Position numbers and translations under genes: made by a program. Shown one piece after another: positions 56,899-64,000 of a stretch of DNA of 64,000 bases. The notes under the pieces are model-generated. The model had not been told where the DNA came from. It worked only from the letters and a program-made list of their open reading frames with translations, and did not search any database. Source of the DNA: Curvibacter sp. GWA2_63_95 (GTDB taxonomy: Bacteria; Pseudomonadota; Gammaproteobacteria; Burkholderiales; Burkholderiaceae_C); the NCBI GenBank assembly GCA_001795455.1, contig MGPB01000003.1:1-64000 (forward strand), read 5' to 3'. Numbering within the stretch: position 1 is the stretch's first letter; every line of letters begins with the position of its first letter.

Positions 56899-57669
56899 AT
56901 GTATCTCCGCGTATCTGCTTTGTCTCTTTCCGCGTTGGCTGTTGTCGGCACCACATTCATGGGGGGTGCCCACGCCCAGCAAGCTCCCAAAGACGGTGGG
57001 CGGGTGGGGCTGGTCGCGATCGGCGGCTACGAGTACCAGGGCTCGGACGAAACACGCACCCTGGTGCTGCCCACGCTGGACTACACCTGGGCCAATGGGT
57101 GGTTCGCTGGTATCAACGGCGTGGGGCGCCAGTGGAGCACGGGTGCGCTGCAGTATGGCCTCAAGCTCGGTGTTGACATGGGGCGTGAGGAGGGGCGCAG
57201 CAGCGCCTTGCGCGGCCTGGGCAGTGTGGACGCCAGCGCGGAGCTGGGCGGCTTTGCCCGCTATGCCCTGGGCCAGGGCTTTGCGGCCAAAACCAGCCTG
57301 CGTGCGGGTTCTGGTGTGGGTAACAAAGGGGCGCTGTGGGACCTGGGGCTGGAGTACGGCCAGCCCTTGGGGGCCAGCTGGCGCCTGGGCAGCGAGCTGA
57401 GTGTGACCTACGCCAATGCAGACTACTTGCAGTCCTACTTCGGTGTTACGGCCCAGCAGGCCCAGGCCAGCGGTTATGCCGTCTACACCCCCTCGGCCGG
57501 CCCGCGGGACGTGAGCGCGCGCGTGGCCCTGACCTACCTGATCAGCCCGCAGTGGTCGCTGACGGGCGGGCTGCGCCATACCCAGCTGCTGGGCGACGCC
57601 AAAGACGCGCCCATGGTGCGCAAGTCCAGTGCCAACTCGGCGCTGCTGGCGCTGAACTACGCCTTTTGA
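56899..57669 (+). CDS. MipA/OmpV-family outer membrane protein
   Basis: A 256-residue beta-barrel protein with a signal peptide (LSLSALAVVGTTFMGGAHAQ). Alternating amphipathic strands start at VGLVAIGGYEYQGSDETR, and the chain ends in an aromatic residue (LLALNYAF), the outer-membrane assembly signal. The family includes MltA-interacting protein MipA and OmpV porin-like proteins. ATG 56899 is preferred over the upstream ATG at 56833, which lies within the regulatory block. Confidence 0.88.
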   Translation: MYLRVSALSLSALAVVGTTFMGGAHAQQAPKDGGRVGLVAIGGYEYQGSDETRTLVLPTLDYTWANGWFAGINGVGRQWSTGALQYGLKLGVDMGREEGRSSALRGLGSVDASAELGGFARYALGQGFAAKTSLRAGSGVGNKGALWDLGLEYGQPLGASWRLGSELSVTYANADYLQSYFGVTAQQAQASGYAVYTPSAGPRDVSARVALTYLISPQWSLTGGLRHTQLLGDAKDAPMVRKSSANSALLALNYAF

Positions 57670-57671
57670 GC

Positions 57672-57721
57672 GACATAAACCGAAACAAAGCGAAACGGCC
57701 CTGACACCCAGTGTCAGGGCC
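57672..57721 (+). promoter_or_regulatory. Shared upstream motif, copy 2, with perfect inverted repeat
   Basis: GACATAAACCGAAAC followed by AAAGCGAAAC repeats the motif at 56804. It continues into GGCCCTGACAC-CCA-GTGTCAGGGCC, a perfect 11-bp inverted repeat that could terminate mipA transcription or bind a dimer. It lies upstream of the Spy-like gene and the two-component operon. Confidence 0.78.
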
Positions 57722-57777
57722 CCGGCGGCACCATGGCGGTCATGTTCAACCCGTCCTGTGGGACACGAAAGACCGCC

Positions 57778-58260
57778 ATGACTCACTTCTCCCGCATCAG
57801 CCTCAAACGCACCCTTTTGGGGGCCCTGACCGCCACCGTGTTGGTCGGTGGCCTTGCCGCCTGCGCTGGCAGCCGCCACGAAGTCGGCGCCAGCATGAAC
57901 GCCGAGCAATACGCCCAGAAGCGCGACAAGATGGTGGACAAGGCCGCCAGCAAGCTCGACCTCAACGAAGACCAGAAGAAGCGCCTGAGCGTGTTGGGCG
58001 ACAAGCTGTTCGAGCAGCGCACCGCACTCATCGGTCAGACCAAGAACCCCCGTGCCGAGTTGCAAGCACTGATGGCCGGGGAGAAGTTTGATGCCGTGCG
58101 GGCCCAGGCCCTCATCAACGAAAAAACCACCGCCCTGCAGGCCAAGAGCCCCGAAGTGATTGCCGCGCTGGCCGACTTCTACAACAGCCTGAACCCGGTG
58201 CAACAACAAAAAGTGCGCGACTACATGGAAGGTCGCGGCCACTGGTTCAGCCGCGGGTGA
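57778..58260 (+). CDS. Spy/CpxP-like periplasmic protein, probable lipoprotein
   Basis: A 160-residue protein with a signal peptide ending in a lipobox (VGGLAAC) and a helical body containing LTxxQ-type motifs (KLDLNEDQKKRLSVL and LNPVQQQKVRDYM). Spy and CpxP are periplasmic stress proteins, and CpxP restrains the CpxA kinase. Here the gene stands directly upstream of a CpxRA-like pair and behind the shared motif, which fits the same feedback scheme (inference). ATG 57778 follows the regulatory block. Confidence 0.83.
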   Translation: MTHFSRISLKRTLLGALTATVLVGGLAACAGSRHEVGASMNAEQYAQKRDKMVDKAASKLDLNEDQKKRLSVLGDKLFEQRTALIGQTKNPRAELQALMAGEKFDAVRAQALINEKTTALQAKSPEVIAALADFYNSLNPVQQQKVRDYMEGRGHWFSRG

Positions 58261-58565
58261 GCGCCATGGCCACCGCCGCATTGAACGCCATTGCCGCGCC
58301 ACTCCGGGCCTATGGTCCCGTGGTGTTTGAGGGCTACGAGGAACCCCATGCCGAAATCATGGCGCTGGTGTGGGGCCCCCGGTTTGACCGGGAGCACGCC
58401 CACACCCTGCTGGAGCGCCGACCCGGCTATGTGCCGCAGGTGCTGCAGGCCGTGCGCCAGGCCGCGGACCACTTTGACAGCCTGCCGGAGGCTGAGCGGC
58501 AGCGCCTGCGCACCCTCATCCTGCGCCACCGCAGCCGGTGGGACAATGCGCAGGCCGCCCACTAG
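58257..58565 (+). CDS. Small hypothetical protein in the two-component operon
   Basis: Up to 102 residues, charged and helical (HAHTLLERRPGYVPQVLQAV, then AERQRLRTLILRHRSRW), with no signal peptide. The GTG start overlaps the previous stop (GTGA); ATG 58266 would shorten it by three residues. It resembles a heavy-metal-resistance or Spy-like helical fragment only loosely. The response-regulator gene follows by 9 bases, so co-expression is likely. Confidence 0.6.
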   Translation: MSAMATAALNAIAAPLRAYGPVVFEGYEEPHAEIMALVWGPRFDREHAHTLLERRPGYVPQVLQAVRQAADHFDSLPEAERQRLRTLILRHRSRWDNAQAAH

Positions 58566-58574
58566 CCCCAACGT

Positions 58575-59270
58575 ATGCACCGCATCCTGCTGATCGACGA
58601 CGACACCCAACTCGGTGGCCCGCTGGCCGCGTACTTTGCGCGGTTTGACATGGCGCTGGAGTGTGCGCTGCGCCCCAGCGAGGGGCTGGCGCGTCTGCAG
58701 CAGGGCGGCATTGATGCCGCCATCTTGGACGTGATGCTGCCCGAGATGGATGGCTTTGCCCTGTGCCGCGCCATCCGCAAGGAGAGCGACATTCCCATCC
58801 TCATGCTCACTGCGCGCGGCGAAGTGATGGACCGTGTGGTGGGCCTGGAGCTGGGGGCCGACGACTACGTGCCCAAACCCTTCGAGCCACGCGAACTGGT
58901 GGCCCGTGTGCAAACCGTGCTGCGCCGCCGTGCGCCCGTGGCCGCCAAGATGGTGCCGCCCGATGCCAACACGCTGCTGTTTGACGGCCTGCAGGTCAAC
59001 GCCACCACCCGCACCGTGCTGCGCCAGGGCGAGGCGGTGGACCTCACCAGCACCGAGTTCGATTTGCTGTTGCTGCTGGCGCGCGCGCCCGGCAAGGTGT
59101 TCAGCCGCGACGACATCCTCAACCAGCTGCGCGGCCATGAGGCCGAGCTCTACACCCGCGCGGTGGACATCGTGGTGAGCCGCCTGCGCAAGAAGCTGGA
59201 ACCGCTGGACTGCATCAAAACCCTGCGCAACGCTGGCTACACCCTGGCCTTGGCCGGTAGCGCCACATGA
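58575..59270 (+). CDS. OmpR-family response regulator (CpxR/RstA-like)
   Basis: A 231-residue two-domain regulator. Receiver: acidic pair Asp8-Asp9-Asp10, phosphoacceptor Asp52 (AAILDVMLPEMDG), Lys in DDYVPKPFEPREL. C-terminal winged helix: VDLTSTEFDLLLLLARAPGK through RAVDIVVSRLRKKLEP. Its probable targets are the GAAAC direct repeats at 56804 and 57672. It overlaps the kinase gene by four bases. Confidence 0.93.
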   Translation: MHRILLIDDDTQLGGPLAAYFARFDMALECALRPSEGLARLQQGGIDAAILDVMLPEMDGFALCRAIRKESDIPILMLTARGEVMDRVVGLELGADDYVPKPFEPRELVARVQTVLRRRAPVAAKMVPPDANTLLFDGLQVNATTRTVLRQGEAVDLTSTEFDLLLLLARAPGKVFSRDDILNQLRGHEAELYTRAVDIVVSRLRKKLEPLDCIKTLRNAGYTLALAGSAT

Positions 59271-60637
59271 AATTCCGGGGGCTCAAGTTCTGTGTCATGG
59301 CACACCGCCGTGCCAAGCACGCGCTGGCGCATTCGCTGCGCGTGAAGCTGGTGGCCCTGTTTGTGGTGCTGGCGCTTACCATGGCGGCCGCATTTACCTT
59401 TGGCATGCAGGCGGCCATCGGGGCCAGCTGGCGCGCCGTGGCCAAGCCCCTGCTCACCGATTATGTGGACCGCCTGGCCGCCGATATTGGCAGCCCACCC
59501 AGCACCGCAAAGGCCCTGGCCCTGACCGAGCACCTGCCCCTGAGCATCCGCATCAGCGGCCCGCAACTCAACTGGCGCAGCCACCCGCAGGAGCCCGAGC
59601 TGGACTGGATGTACGACGACCACGGCCCCGGGGAGGAATACAAGTTCTTCCAGCGCACCACGGCCGACGGGCACCGCGTCCAGTTCGGGATCAGCGTGCA
59701 AGCCTGGAACCAAAAGCCCCGCTTCATCGGCTGGGTCACCCTGACCACTTTGCTGCTGTTGACCTGGGTGGCCTACAAGTGGGTGCGCCGCATGCTGCGT
59801 CCGCTGGACGATATTCGCGCCGGTGCACTGCGCTTTGGCGCGGGCGACTTTGCCCAAAACATCCCGGTGCGCCACGCCCACCATCCGGACGAACTGGGCG
59901 AGCTGGCCGCCACCATCAACACCATGGGCACCGACATCCACCAGATGCTGGAAGCCAAACGCACCTTGCTGCTGGCCATCAGCCACGAGCTGCGCAGCCC
60001 GCTCACCCGCGCCCGCCTGAATACCGAGCTGCTGCCCGAATCCACCGAGGTGCAGCCCAACCGCGAAGCCCTGCTGCGCGACCTGGCCCTGATGCGCGAC
60101 CTGGTGACCGACCTGTTGGAGAGTGAACGCCTGGCCAGCCCGCATGCAGCGCTGCACCGCGAGGCGGTCGACCTGCCCGCGCTGGTGCGCGATGTGGTGT
60201 GCGAACTGCAAATCGCCCACGCGCAACCCGATGGCTCGGGCGCACCGTCCATCAACACCACGCTGCCCGCCGCCTTGCCCCGGCTGCCGCTAGACCCGAC
60301 CCGCATGCGCCTGCTGGTGCGCAACCTGCTGGACAACGCCTTGCGCCACAGCCACGAGGGCAGCGCCGCACCACGCATCGAGGTGCAGCCGCTGGCGGGC
60401 GGCGCCGTGCAAATCATCGTGCGTGACTTTGGCCCTGGCGTGGCAGACGACCAAATCCCCCACCTGGGCCAACCCTTCTTCCGCCCCGACGCAGCCCGCA
60501 CCCGCGAAGGCGGCGGCGTCGGCCTGGGCCTCTACCTGTGCCGTCTGGTGGCACAGGCGCATGGCGGCAGTTTTGCCGTGCGTAATGCGCAGCCGGGGCT
60601 GGAAATTGTGGTGGTGTTGCCGCCGCACAAGGCCTGA
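59267..60637 (+). CDS. Sensor histidine kinase (CpxA-like)
   Basis: A 456-residue inner-membrane kinase. Helix 1 (LVALFVVLALTMAAAFTFG), a periplasmic sensor of about 100 residues, helix 2 (WVTLTTLLLLTWVAYKWV), then HAMP, the H box AISHELRSPLTRARLNTEL, the N box NLLDNALRHSHEG, and G boxes DFGPGVADDQ and GGGVGLGLYLC. Partner of the upstream regulator. Signal unknown; envelope stress is a guess from the Spy-like and MipA neighbours. Confidence 0.93.
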   Translation: MKFRGLKFCVMAHRRAKHALAHSLRVKLVALFVVLALTMAAAFTFGMQAAIGASWRAVAKPLLTDYVDRLAADIGSPPSTAKALALTEHLPLSIRISGPQLNWRSHPQEPELDWMYDDHGPGEEYKFFQRTTADGHRVQFGISVQAWNQKPRFIGWVTLTTLLLLTWVAYKWVRRMLRPLDDIRAGALRFGAGDFAQNIPVRHAHHPDELGELAATINTMGTDIHQMLEAKRTLLLAISHELRSPLTRARLNTELLPESTEVQPNREALLRDLALMRDLVTDLLESERLASPHAALHREAVDLPALVRDVVCELQIAHAQPDGSGAPSINTTLPAALPRLPLDPTRMRLLVRNLLDNALRHSHEGSAAPRIEVQPLAGGAVQIIVRDFGPGVADDQIPHLGQPFFRPDAARTREGGGVGLGLYLCRLVAQAHGGSFAVRNAQPGLEIVVVLPPHKA

Positions 60638-60696
60638 TTTGCTACGTTTTGTATAGCTGCTTGCGCATACTCCATAAGGGCTGGAGGCTGATTTGA
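60637..60696 (+). repeat. R1 short interspersed repeat, intergenic
   Basis: ATTTGCTACGTTTTGTATAG, then CTGCTTGCGCATACTCCATA and AGGGCTGGAGGCTGATTTGA is one of the best-preserved copies. It fills the gap between the kinase stop and the DUF296 gene ATG at 60698. Confidence 0.9.
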
Positions 60697-60697
60697 T

Positions 60698-61120
60698 ATG
60701 AAATCCATGAAAACCTTCCCCCTCCGCCTCACCCCCGGCCAGGACCTGCGCGCCGCGCTGGAAGTCGCGGTGCAGAGCCAGAACTGCCGCGCGGCCTTCG
60801 TGCTGTCCGGCATCGGCAGCCTGTCCACAGCGGGCATTCGCCTTGCGGGCGCAGAGCAGCCCACGCGGCTGACCGAGAGCATGGAAATCCTCACGCTGTC
60901 GGGCACGGTGGCGGTGACTGAGGGTGGCAAGACCGCCTCCCACATGCACATGGCCATTTCCACTGCCACGGGCCAGGTGCTGGGCGGGCATGTGGCGCCG
61001 GGTTGCACCGTGCTCACTACGGCCGAGGTGCTGCTGGCCCTGCTGCCCGACTGGCAGTTCAGCCGCGAGCCGGACGCGGCAACCGGGTATGACGAGCTGG
61101 TGGTGCAGGCACGGGACTAA
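60698..61120 (+). CDS. PPC/DUF296-domain protein
   Basis: A 140-residue single PPC (DUF296) domain: FPLRLTPGQDLRAALEVAV, SCRAAFVLSGIGSLSTAGIR-like core, MEILTLSGTVAV and HMHMAISTATGQVLGGHVAPG, whose His cluster is typical. Bacterial members are stand-alone trimeric proteins without AT-hooks, of unknown role, sometimes called DNA-binding by similarity to plant AHL proteins. R1 repeats flank it closely on both sides, with the upstream copy ending one base before the ATG. Confidence 0.88.
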   Translation: MKSMKTFPLRLTPGQDLRAALEVAVQSQNCRAAFVLSGIGSLSTAGIRLAGAEQPTRLTESMEILTLSGTVAVTEGGKTASHMHMAISTATGQVLGGHVAPGCTVLTTAEVLLALLPDWQFSREPDAATGYDELVVQARD

Positions 61121-61126
61121 TTCACT

Positions 61127-61181
61127 CCTGTTTTGATAGCTGCTTACGCAGTATCTGCATGGGCTAGAGGCTAATTTCATT
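61127..61181 (+). repeat. R1 short interspersed repeat, intergenic
   Basis: CCTGTTTTGATAGCTGCTTA, then CGCAGTATCTGCATGGGCTA and GAGGCTAATTTCAT match R1; the 5' GCTAT box is lost or degenerate. Confidence 0.85.
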
Positions 61182-61206
61182 CATGACTTGCCTTTGGTCA
61201 TCCATT

Positions 61207-61251
61207 CATTTACATTCAATATTCGCGATTCACGAATATTGAATGTAAATG
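61207..61251. promoter_or_regulatory. 19-bp perfect inverted repeat overlapping a start codon
   Basis: CATTTACATTCAATATTCG (61207-61225) and its exact complement (61233-61251) flank a 7-base loop. The AT-rich palindrome ends on the ATG of the downstream HTH gene (61249). It is a likely operator for the HTH protein or a hairpin sequestering the start codon. Confidence 0.85.
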
Positions 61252-61917
61252 CAACTGAAACCTCAAGACTTCCTGGTTGCCCTCAAGCTGGTGGCTTGGG
61301 GTGAGCAGCGCTGGACGTATGCGCGGCTGGCGCAGGAGCTGGGCATCAGTGTGTCGGAGGCCCATGCCTGCATCAAGCGCGGCTTGCAGGCAGGGCTGTT
61401 GGTCGATACCGCTTTGTTGATTCCGCCGCCAGAGGTTGCACCAGGCGTACAAGAGGGTGGTGCGGTTTATCGCGTACAGGCGCGGCCCCGCCGGGCCAGG
61501 GCGGACTCTTCTGACAGCACCGGCAGCGCGGATAATCCTGCCAAAGTGCACGGCCGCAACTTGGCAGAGTTTGCCGTGCATGGGGCCAAATATGCATTCC
61601 CAGCCGATAGGCTGCCTGTCTCGGTGGGCGTGCCCACCAGCCACAGCGCGCCAGCGTTTACGAGTGTGTTCGCGCCGGGCTCTGATGATTGGGTTTGGCC
61701 GCACCCCAATGGTTCGGTACGTGGGCAGGGGCTGGAGCCATTGCACCCCAGCGTGCCTTTTGCCGCAATGCAAGACACCAAGCTTTACGAAATGCTGGCC
61801 TTGTTTGATGCGCTACGCGTAGGCCGGGCCCGTGAGCGGGGCATGGCGCTCAAACGACTGCCGTTATTGATTTACCCCGACGGCCCCAAGCCCGCAGAGA
61901 GGCCCATGTATGGCTAA
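61249..61917 (+). CDS. HTH-domain protein paired with a nucleotidyltransferase (putative antitoxin/regulator)
   Basis: A 222-residue protein. Residues about 5-55 look like a winged helix-turn-helix (FLVALKLVAWGEQRWTYARL, AQELGISVSEAHACIKRGL). The rest is Pro/Ala-rich with a C-terminal helical part (KLYEMLALFDALRVGRARER) and no recognised domain. It overlaps the nucleotidyltransferase gene by 8 bases. A perfect palindrome covers its start, as expected for autoregulated toxin-antitoxin or abortive-infection loci. Its AT-rich promoter contrasts with the GC-rich surroundings. Confidence 0.68.
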   Translation: MQLKPQDFLVALKLVAWGEQRWTYARLAQELGISVSEAHACIKRGLQAGLLVDTALLIPPPEVAPGVQEGGAVYRVQARPRRARADSSDSTGSADNPAKVHGRNLAEFAVHGAKYAFPADRLPVSVGVPTSHSAPAFTSVFAPGSDDWVWPHPNGSVRGQGLEPLHPSVPFAAMQDTKLYEMLALFDALRVGRARERGMALKRLPLLIYPDGPKPAERPMYG

Positions 61918-62599
61918 TCCGAACCTTGACTTGCTTACATCCATTGCCAACGCGATGGGTGGGTTGCGAGAGCAGGTGGTGTTTGTGGGTGGTTGCGCAA
62001 CTGGATTGCTGATAACCCAGCCCATCGTTGCGGATGCACGGGCTACTGAGGATGTCGACGCCATTGTCGAAGTGGCCTCGCTGGTGGGATACCACGCACT
62101 TGCGCGGCAGCTCACGGATCTGGGTTTCAAGCAAACCATGGCTGACAACACACCGCCATTCCGGTGGTACTGGAATGGCATGCAGCTGGACTTGGTACCT
62201 CTGGACGAGAAGGTGCTTGGCTTTGCCAACCGCTGGTACAAACCAGGTTTCGAAGCGGCAAACACCGCAACCTTGCCTTCCGGTTTGCAACTGCGGCATC
62301 TGTCTGCGCCGTACTTTATGGCTACCAAGCTGGAAGCATTTAAAGACCGGGGTAACAATGACGTCTACATGAGCCATGATCTGGAAGACGTCATCGCGGT
62401 AGTTGATGGCCGCGAAGAGCTGGCCGTTGAGATGAGATCCGCGCCAACCGATGTGCGGAGCTTTGTAGCATCTACCTTTGGCGAGCTTTTGCAGCACCCT
62501 GATTTCACCAACGTATTGCCCGGCATCGTTTCACAGAGCGCACGCGCAGGCCTTGTGCTGCAGCGCTTTACGAACATTGCCGCTGGCTTGGCCGTTTAA
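61910..62599 (+). CDS. AbiEii-like nucleotidyltransferase
   Basis: A 229-residue nucleotidyltransferase-fold protein. VVFVGGCATGLLI supplies the GG motif on helix 1, ARATEDVDAIVEV the metal-binding D-x-D, and LDLVPLDEKV a third acidic strand. MATKLEAFKDRG and SHDLEDVIAVVDGR are typical of AbiEii/AbiGii-type proteins, which in type IV systems act as toxins that modify tRNA. Pairing with an upstream HTH gene matches the layout of such modules. Whether it is toxic here is untested. Confidence 0.78.
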   Translation: MANPNLDLLTSIANAMGGLREQVVFVGGCATGLLITQPIVADARATEDVDAIVEVASLVGYHALARQLTDLGFKQTMADNTPPFRWYWNGMQLDLVPLDEKVLGFANRWYKPGFEAANTATLPSGLQLRHLSAPYFMATKLEAFKDRGNNDVYMSHDLEDVIAVVDGREELAVEMRSAPTDVRSFVASTFGELLQHPDFTNVLPGIVSQSARAGLVLQRFTNIAAGLAV

Positions 62600-62648
62600 G
62601 CCGAGCGAACAATGCCCTCAATCTCATCAATCACTTATCTCCTAACCC

Positions 62649-63926
62649 ATGTCCACATTTGAAATTGAAGGCGGCGTGCCCCTGCGGGGCACCATTCGCG
62701 CTTCCGGCAACAAAAACGCCATCCTGCCCATGATCGCAGCCTGCATCCTGACGGACCAGGAAGTCATCCTCGACAACGTGCCCGACATCATCGACGTGCG
62801 CCACATGCTGGACGTGATCATTGCGCTCGGCGGCAAGGTGGAGCGCAGTGGCGAGCGCGTCAGCATCCATGTGGCCAGCGTGCGCACCAGCGAAATCGGC
62901 CAGGCCCTGTGCAACAAGGTGCGCACCTCCATCCTGTGTGTGGCCGGCCTCTTGCATCGCACTGGCTCCGCGCGCCTGTACCCGCCGGGGGGCGACGTCA
63001 TTGGCCGCCGCCGGCTGGACACACACTTCTACGGCCTGATGAAGCTGGGCGCCAAGGTCAGCATCGATGGCACTTACGACTTCACCATGCCCGGCCCGCT
63101 CACCGGCGCCGAGCTGTTTTTTGACGAACCGTCGGTGACCGGCACCGAGCACATCCTCATGGCCGCCGTGGTGAGCCGCGGCCACACGCTGATCCGCAAC
63201 GCCGCCTGCGAGCCGCATGTGCAAGACCTGGCCCACCTGCTCAACGCCATGGGCGCCAAGATCAGCGGCATCGGCACCAACCAGCTCAGCGTGGAAGGTG
63301 TGGACTCGCTGCACGGCACCCGCTACACCGTGTGCCACGACCACATCGAAGCCGCGTCCTACCTGGCGCTGGCCGCCGCCACCGGCGGCGAAATCACGGT
63401 GGAGGGCACCGACAAACACGCCTACGGCATGTGCCACCGCGTGTTCGAGACGCTGGGCGTCAAGATCGACTTGCACGACAAACACATCTTCCTGTCCGGC
63501 AACCAGCGCATGCAGGTCACCCGCGACTTTGACGGCGCCATGCCGGTGATTGGCGACGGCCCCTGGCCCCAGTTCGCCACCGACCAGATGAGCTGCATGA
63601 TCACCCTGGCCACGCAGGTGGAGGGCAATGTGCTGTTCTTCGAGAAGATGTTCGAGTCGCGCCTGTACTTTGTCGACAAGCTCATCGCCATGGGCGCCGC
63701 CGCCGTGGTGTGCGACCCGCACCGCGTGGTCATCAGCGGGCGCAGCAAGTTGCGCGGCACCACGCTGCCGTCGCCCGACATCCGCGCCGGCATGGCCCTC
63801 TTGGGCGCCGCCCTGTGCGCCAGCGGCAAGTCCACCGTGCAGAACGCCAACATGATCCAGCGCGGCTACGAAAAGCTGGACGAAAAACTGTTGGCGCTGG
63901 GTGCCCGCATCACCCAGAAGGCCTGA
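62649..63926 (+). CDS. MurA-like enolpyruvyl transferase with Asp at the catalytic Cys position
   Basis: A 425-residue EPSP-synthase-fold protein related to UDP-GlcNAc 1-carboxyvinyltransferase. Lys22 (ASGNKNAILPM) and SPDIRAGMALLGAAL match MurA catalytic segments. The loop that carries Cys115 in E. coli reads PPGGDVIGRRRLDTHF, with Asp116. Cys-to-Asp MurA enzymes (for example mycobacterial and chlamydial) are active and insensitive to fosfomycin. The N-terminus and loop differ from the housekeeping betaproteobacterial MurA, so this is probably a second paralogue with either peptidoglycan or other nucleotide-sugar function (inference). Confidence 0.85.
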   Translation: MSTFEIEGGVPLRGTIRASGNKNAILPMIAACILTDQEVILDNVPDIIDVRHMLDVIIALGGKVERSGERVSIHVASVRTSEIGQALCNKVRTSILCVAGLLHRTGSARLYPPGGDVIGRRRLDTHFYGLMKLGAKVSIDGTYDFTMPGPLTGAELFFDEPSVTGTEHILMAAVVSRGHTLIRNAACEPHVQDLAHLLNAMGAKISGIGTNQLSVEGVDSLHGTRYTVCHDHIEAASYLALAAATGGEITVEGTDKHAYGMCHRVFETLGVKIDLHDKHIFLSGNQRMQVTRDFDGAMPVIGDGPWPQFATDQMSCMITLATQVEGNVLFFEKMFESRLYFVDKLIAMGAAAVVCDPHRVVISGRSKLRGTTLPSPDIRAGMALLGAALCASGKSTVQNANMIQRGYEKLDEKLLALGARITQKA

Positions 63927-63928
63927 GT

Positions 63929-63988
63929 CTGCTATATAAAAAATAGCTGTTTGCGCAATATCCACGGGGGCTAGAGCCCTATTTGATG
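63929..63988 (+). repeat. R1 short interspersed repeat, intergenic
   Basis: TCTGCTATATAAAAAATAGC, then TGTTTGCGCAATATCCACGG and GGGCTAGAGCCCTATTTGAT form a full R1 copy starting 3 bases after the MurA-like stop. Confidence 0.9.
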
Positions 63989-64000
63989 CCTAAACCATGA

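Noticed and set aside
63995..64000. ATG at the very end of the window as the start of a next gene
   Set aside because: Only the start codon would be inside the window, so no coding evidence exists.

Overview
The window looks like a chromosomal segment of a Comamonadaceae-type betaproteobacterium (Rhodoferax/Polaromonas/Albidiferax-like). This is an inference from gene content, a GC-rich base composition (not counted), and the gene set: double-length UvrA, ThiD-ThiE fusion, MerR-controlled leucine catabolism, split glyQ/glyS and AceK. It opens inside the 3' end of a 5S rRNA with its terminator, so it lies just downstream of an rrn operon. Coding density is high and I see no gene-free stretch longer than 300 bases.

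Layout. 0.2-9.8 kb: FFLEELY-type protein, GNAT, then a co-directional run corC-lnt-glyQ-glyS-gmhB-plsC-YgjP-like protease covering envelope and translation. 9.9-13.0 kb: leftward GST, MFS and metallo-beta-lactamase-fold genes. 13.0-14.8 kb: MerR regulator (LiuR-like) and isovaleryl-CoA dehydrogenase behind a perfect palindrome. 14.85-20.2 kb: LTA-synthase-like sulfatase, carbonic anhydrase, aceK, secreted alpha/beta hydrolase. 20.3-26.1 kb: TPP riboswitch and the thiamine operon thiC-thiO-thiS-thiG-thiDE. 26.1-31.8 kb: DegQ-like protease, a second copy of the palindrome, thiolase, SDR, acyl-CoA dehydrogenase, MBL hydrolase. 31.9-35.6 kb: tandem secreted amidohydrolases, rhodanese, YchJ-like protein, HAD phosphatase. 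35.6-39.0 kb: leftward GST, acyl-CoA ligase, AraC regulator. 39.1-46.9 kb: leucine/isovalerate genes liuB-liuC-liuD-ghrA-liuE, a YbaK-DUF1289 fusion and an HCCA-isomerase-like protein. 47.0-49.5 kb: MFS transporter with a large periplasmic insertion and two small unknown genes. 49.7-56.0 kb: 2120-residue tandem UvrA. 56.1-60.6 kb: secreted Gly-rich protein, MipA/OmpV protein, Spy-like lipoprotein and a CpxRA-type two-component system sharing an upstream motif. 60.7-63.9 kb: PPC/DUF296 protein, an HTH-nucleotidyltransferase pair resembling a toxin-antitoxin or abortive-infection module, and a MurA-like enzyme with Asp in place of the catalytic Cys.

The most unusual content is repetitive DNA threaded through both genes and spacers. 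Family R1 is a short interspersed repeat of about 55-60 bases (core AGCTGCTTGCGCA, then TCCA, then GGGCTAGAGGC) with 12 recognisable copies on both strands. Seven of these lie largely or wholly inside reading frames. Family R2 consists of large near-perfect hairpins whose loop is conserved (starting TCATAC, ending AAATCG or AAAGTC) while the long arms are unrelated from copy to copy. Four are in frame in the uvrA linkers and one is intergenic. A third GC-rich element (R3) occurs at 8.79 and 14.8 kb, and a hairpin of similar architecture forms the N-terminal extension of ThiG. These elements supply start codons, stop codons and protein linkers, and they are where I would look for undescribed biology.

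The metabolic theme is acyl-CoA and branched-chain amino acid catabolism: isovaleryl-CoA to methylcrotonyl-CoA, methylglutaconyl-CoA, HMG-CoA, then acetoacetate plus acetyl-CoA. AceK sets the glyoxylate-shunt branch point, and two identical operator palindromes probably tie the liuR-liuA and thiolase units together.
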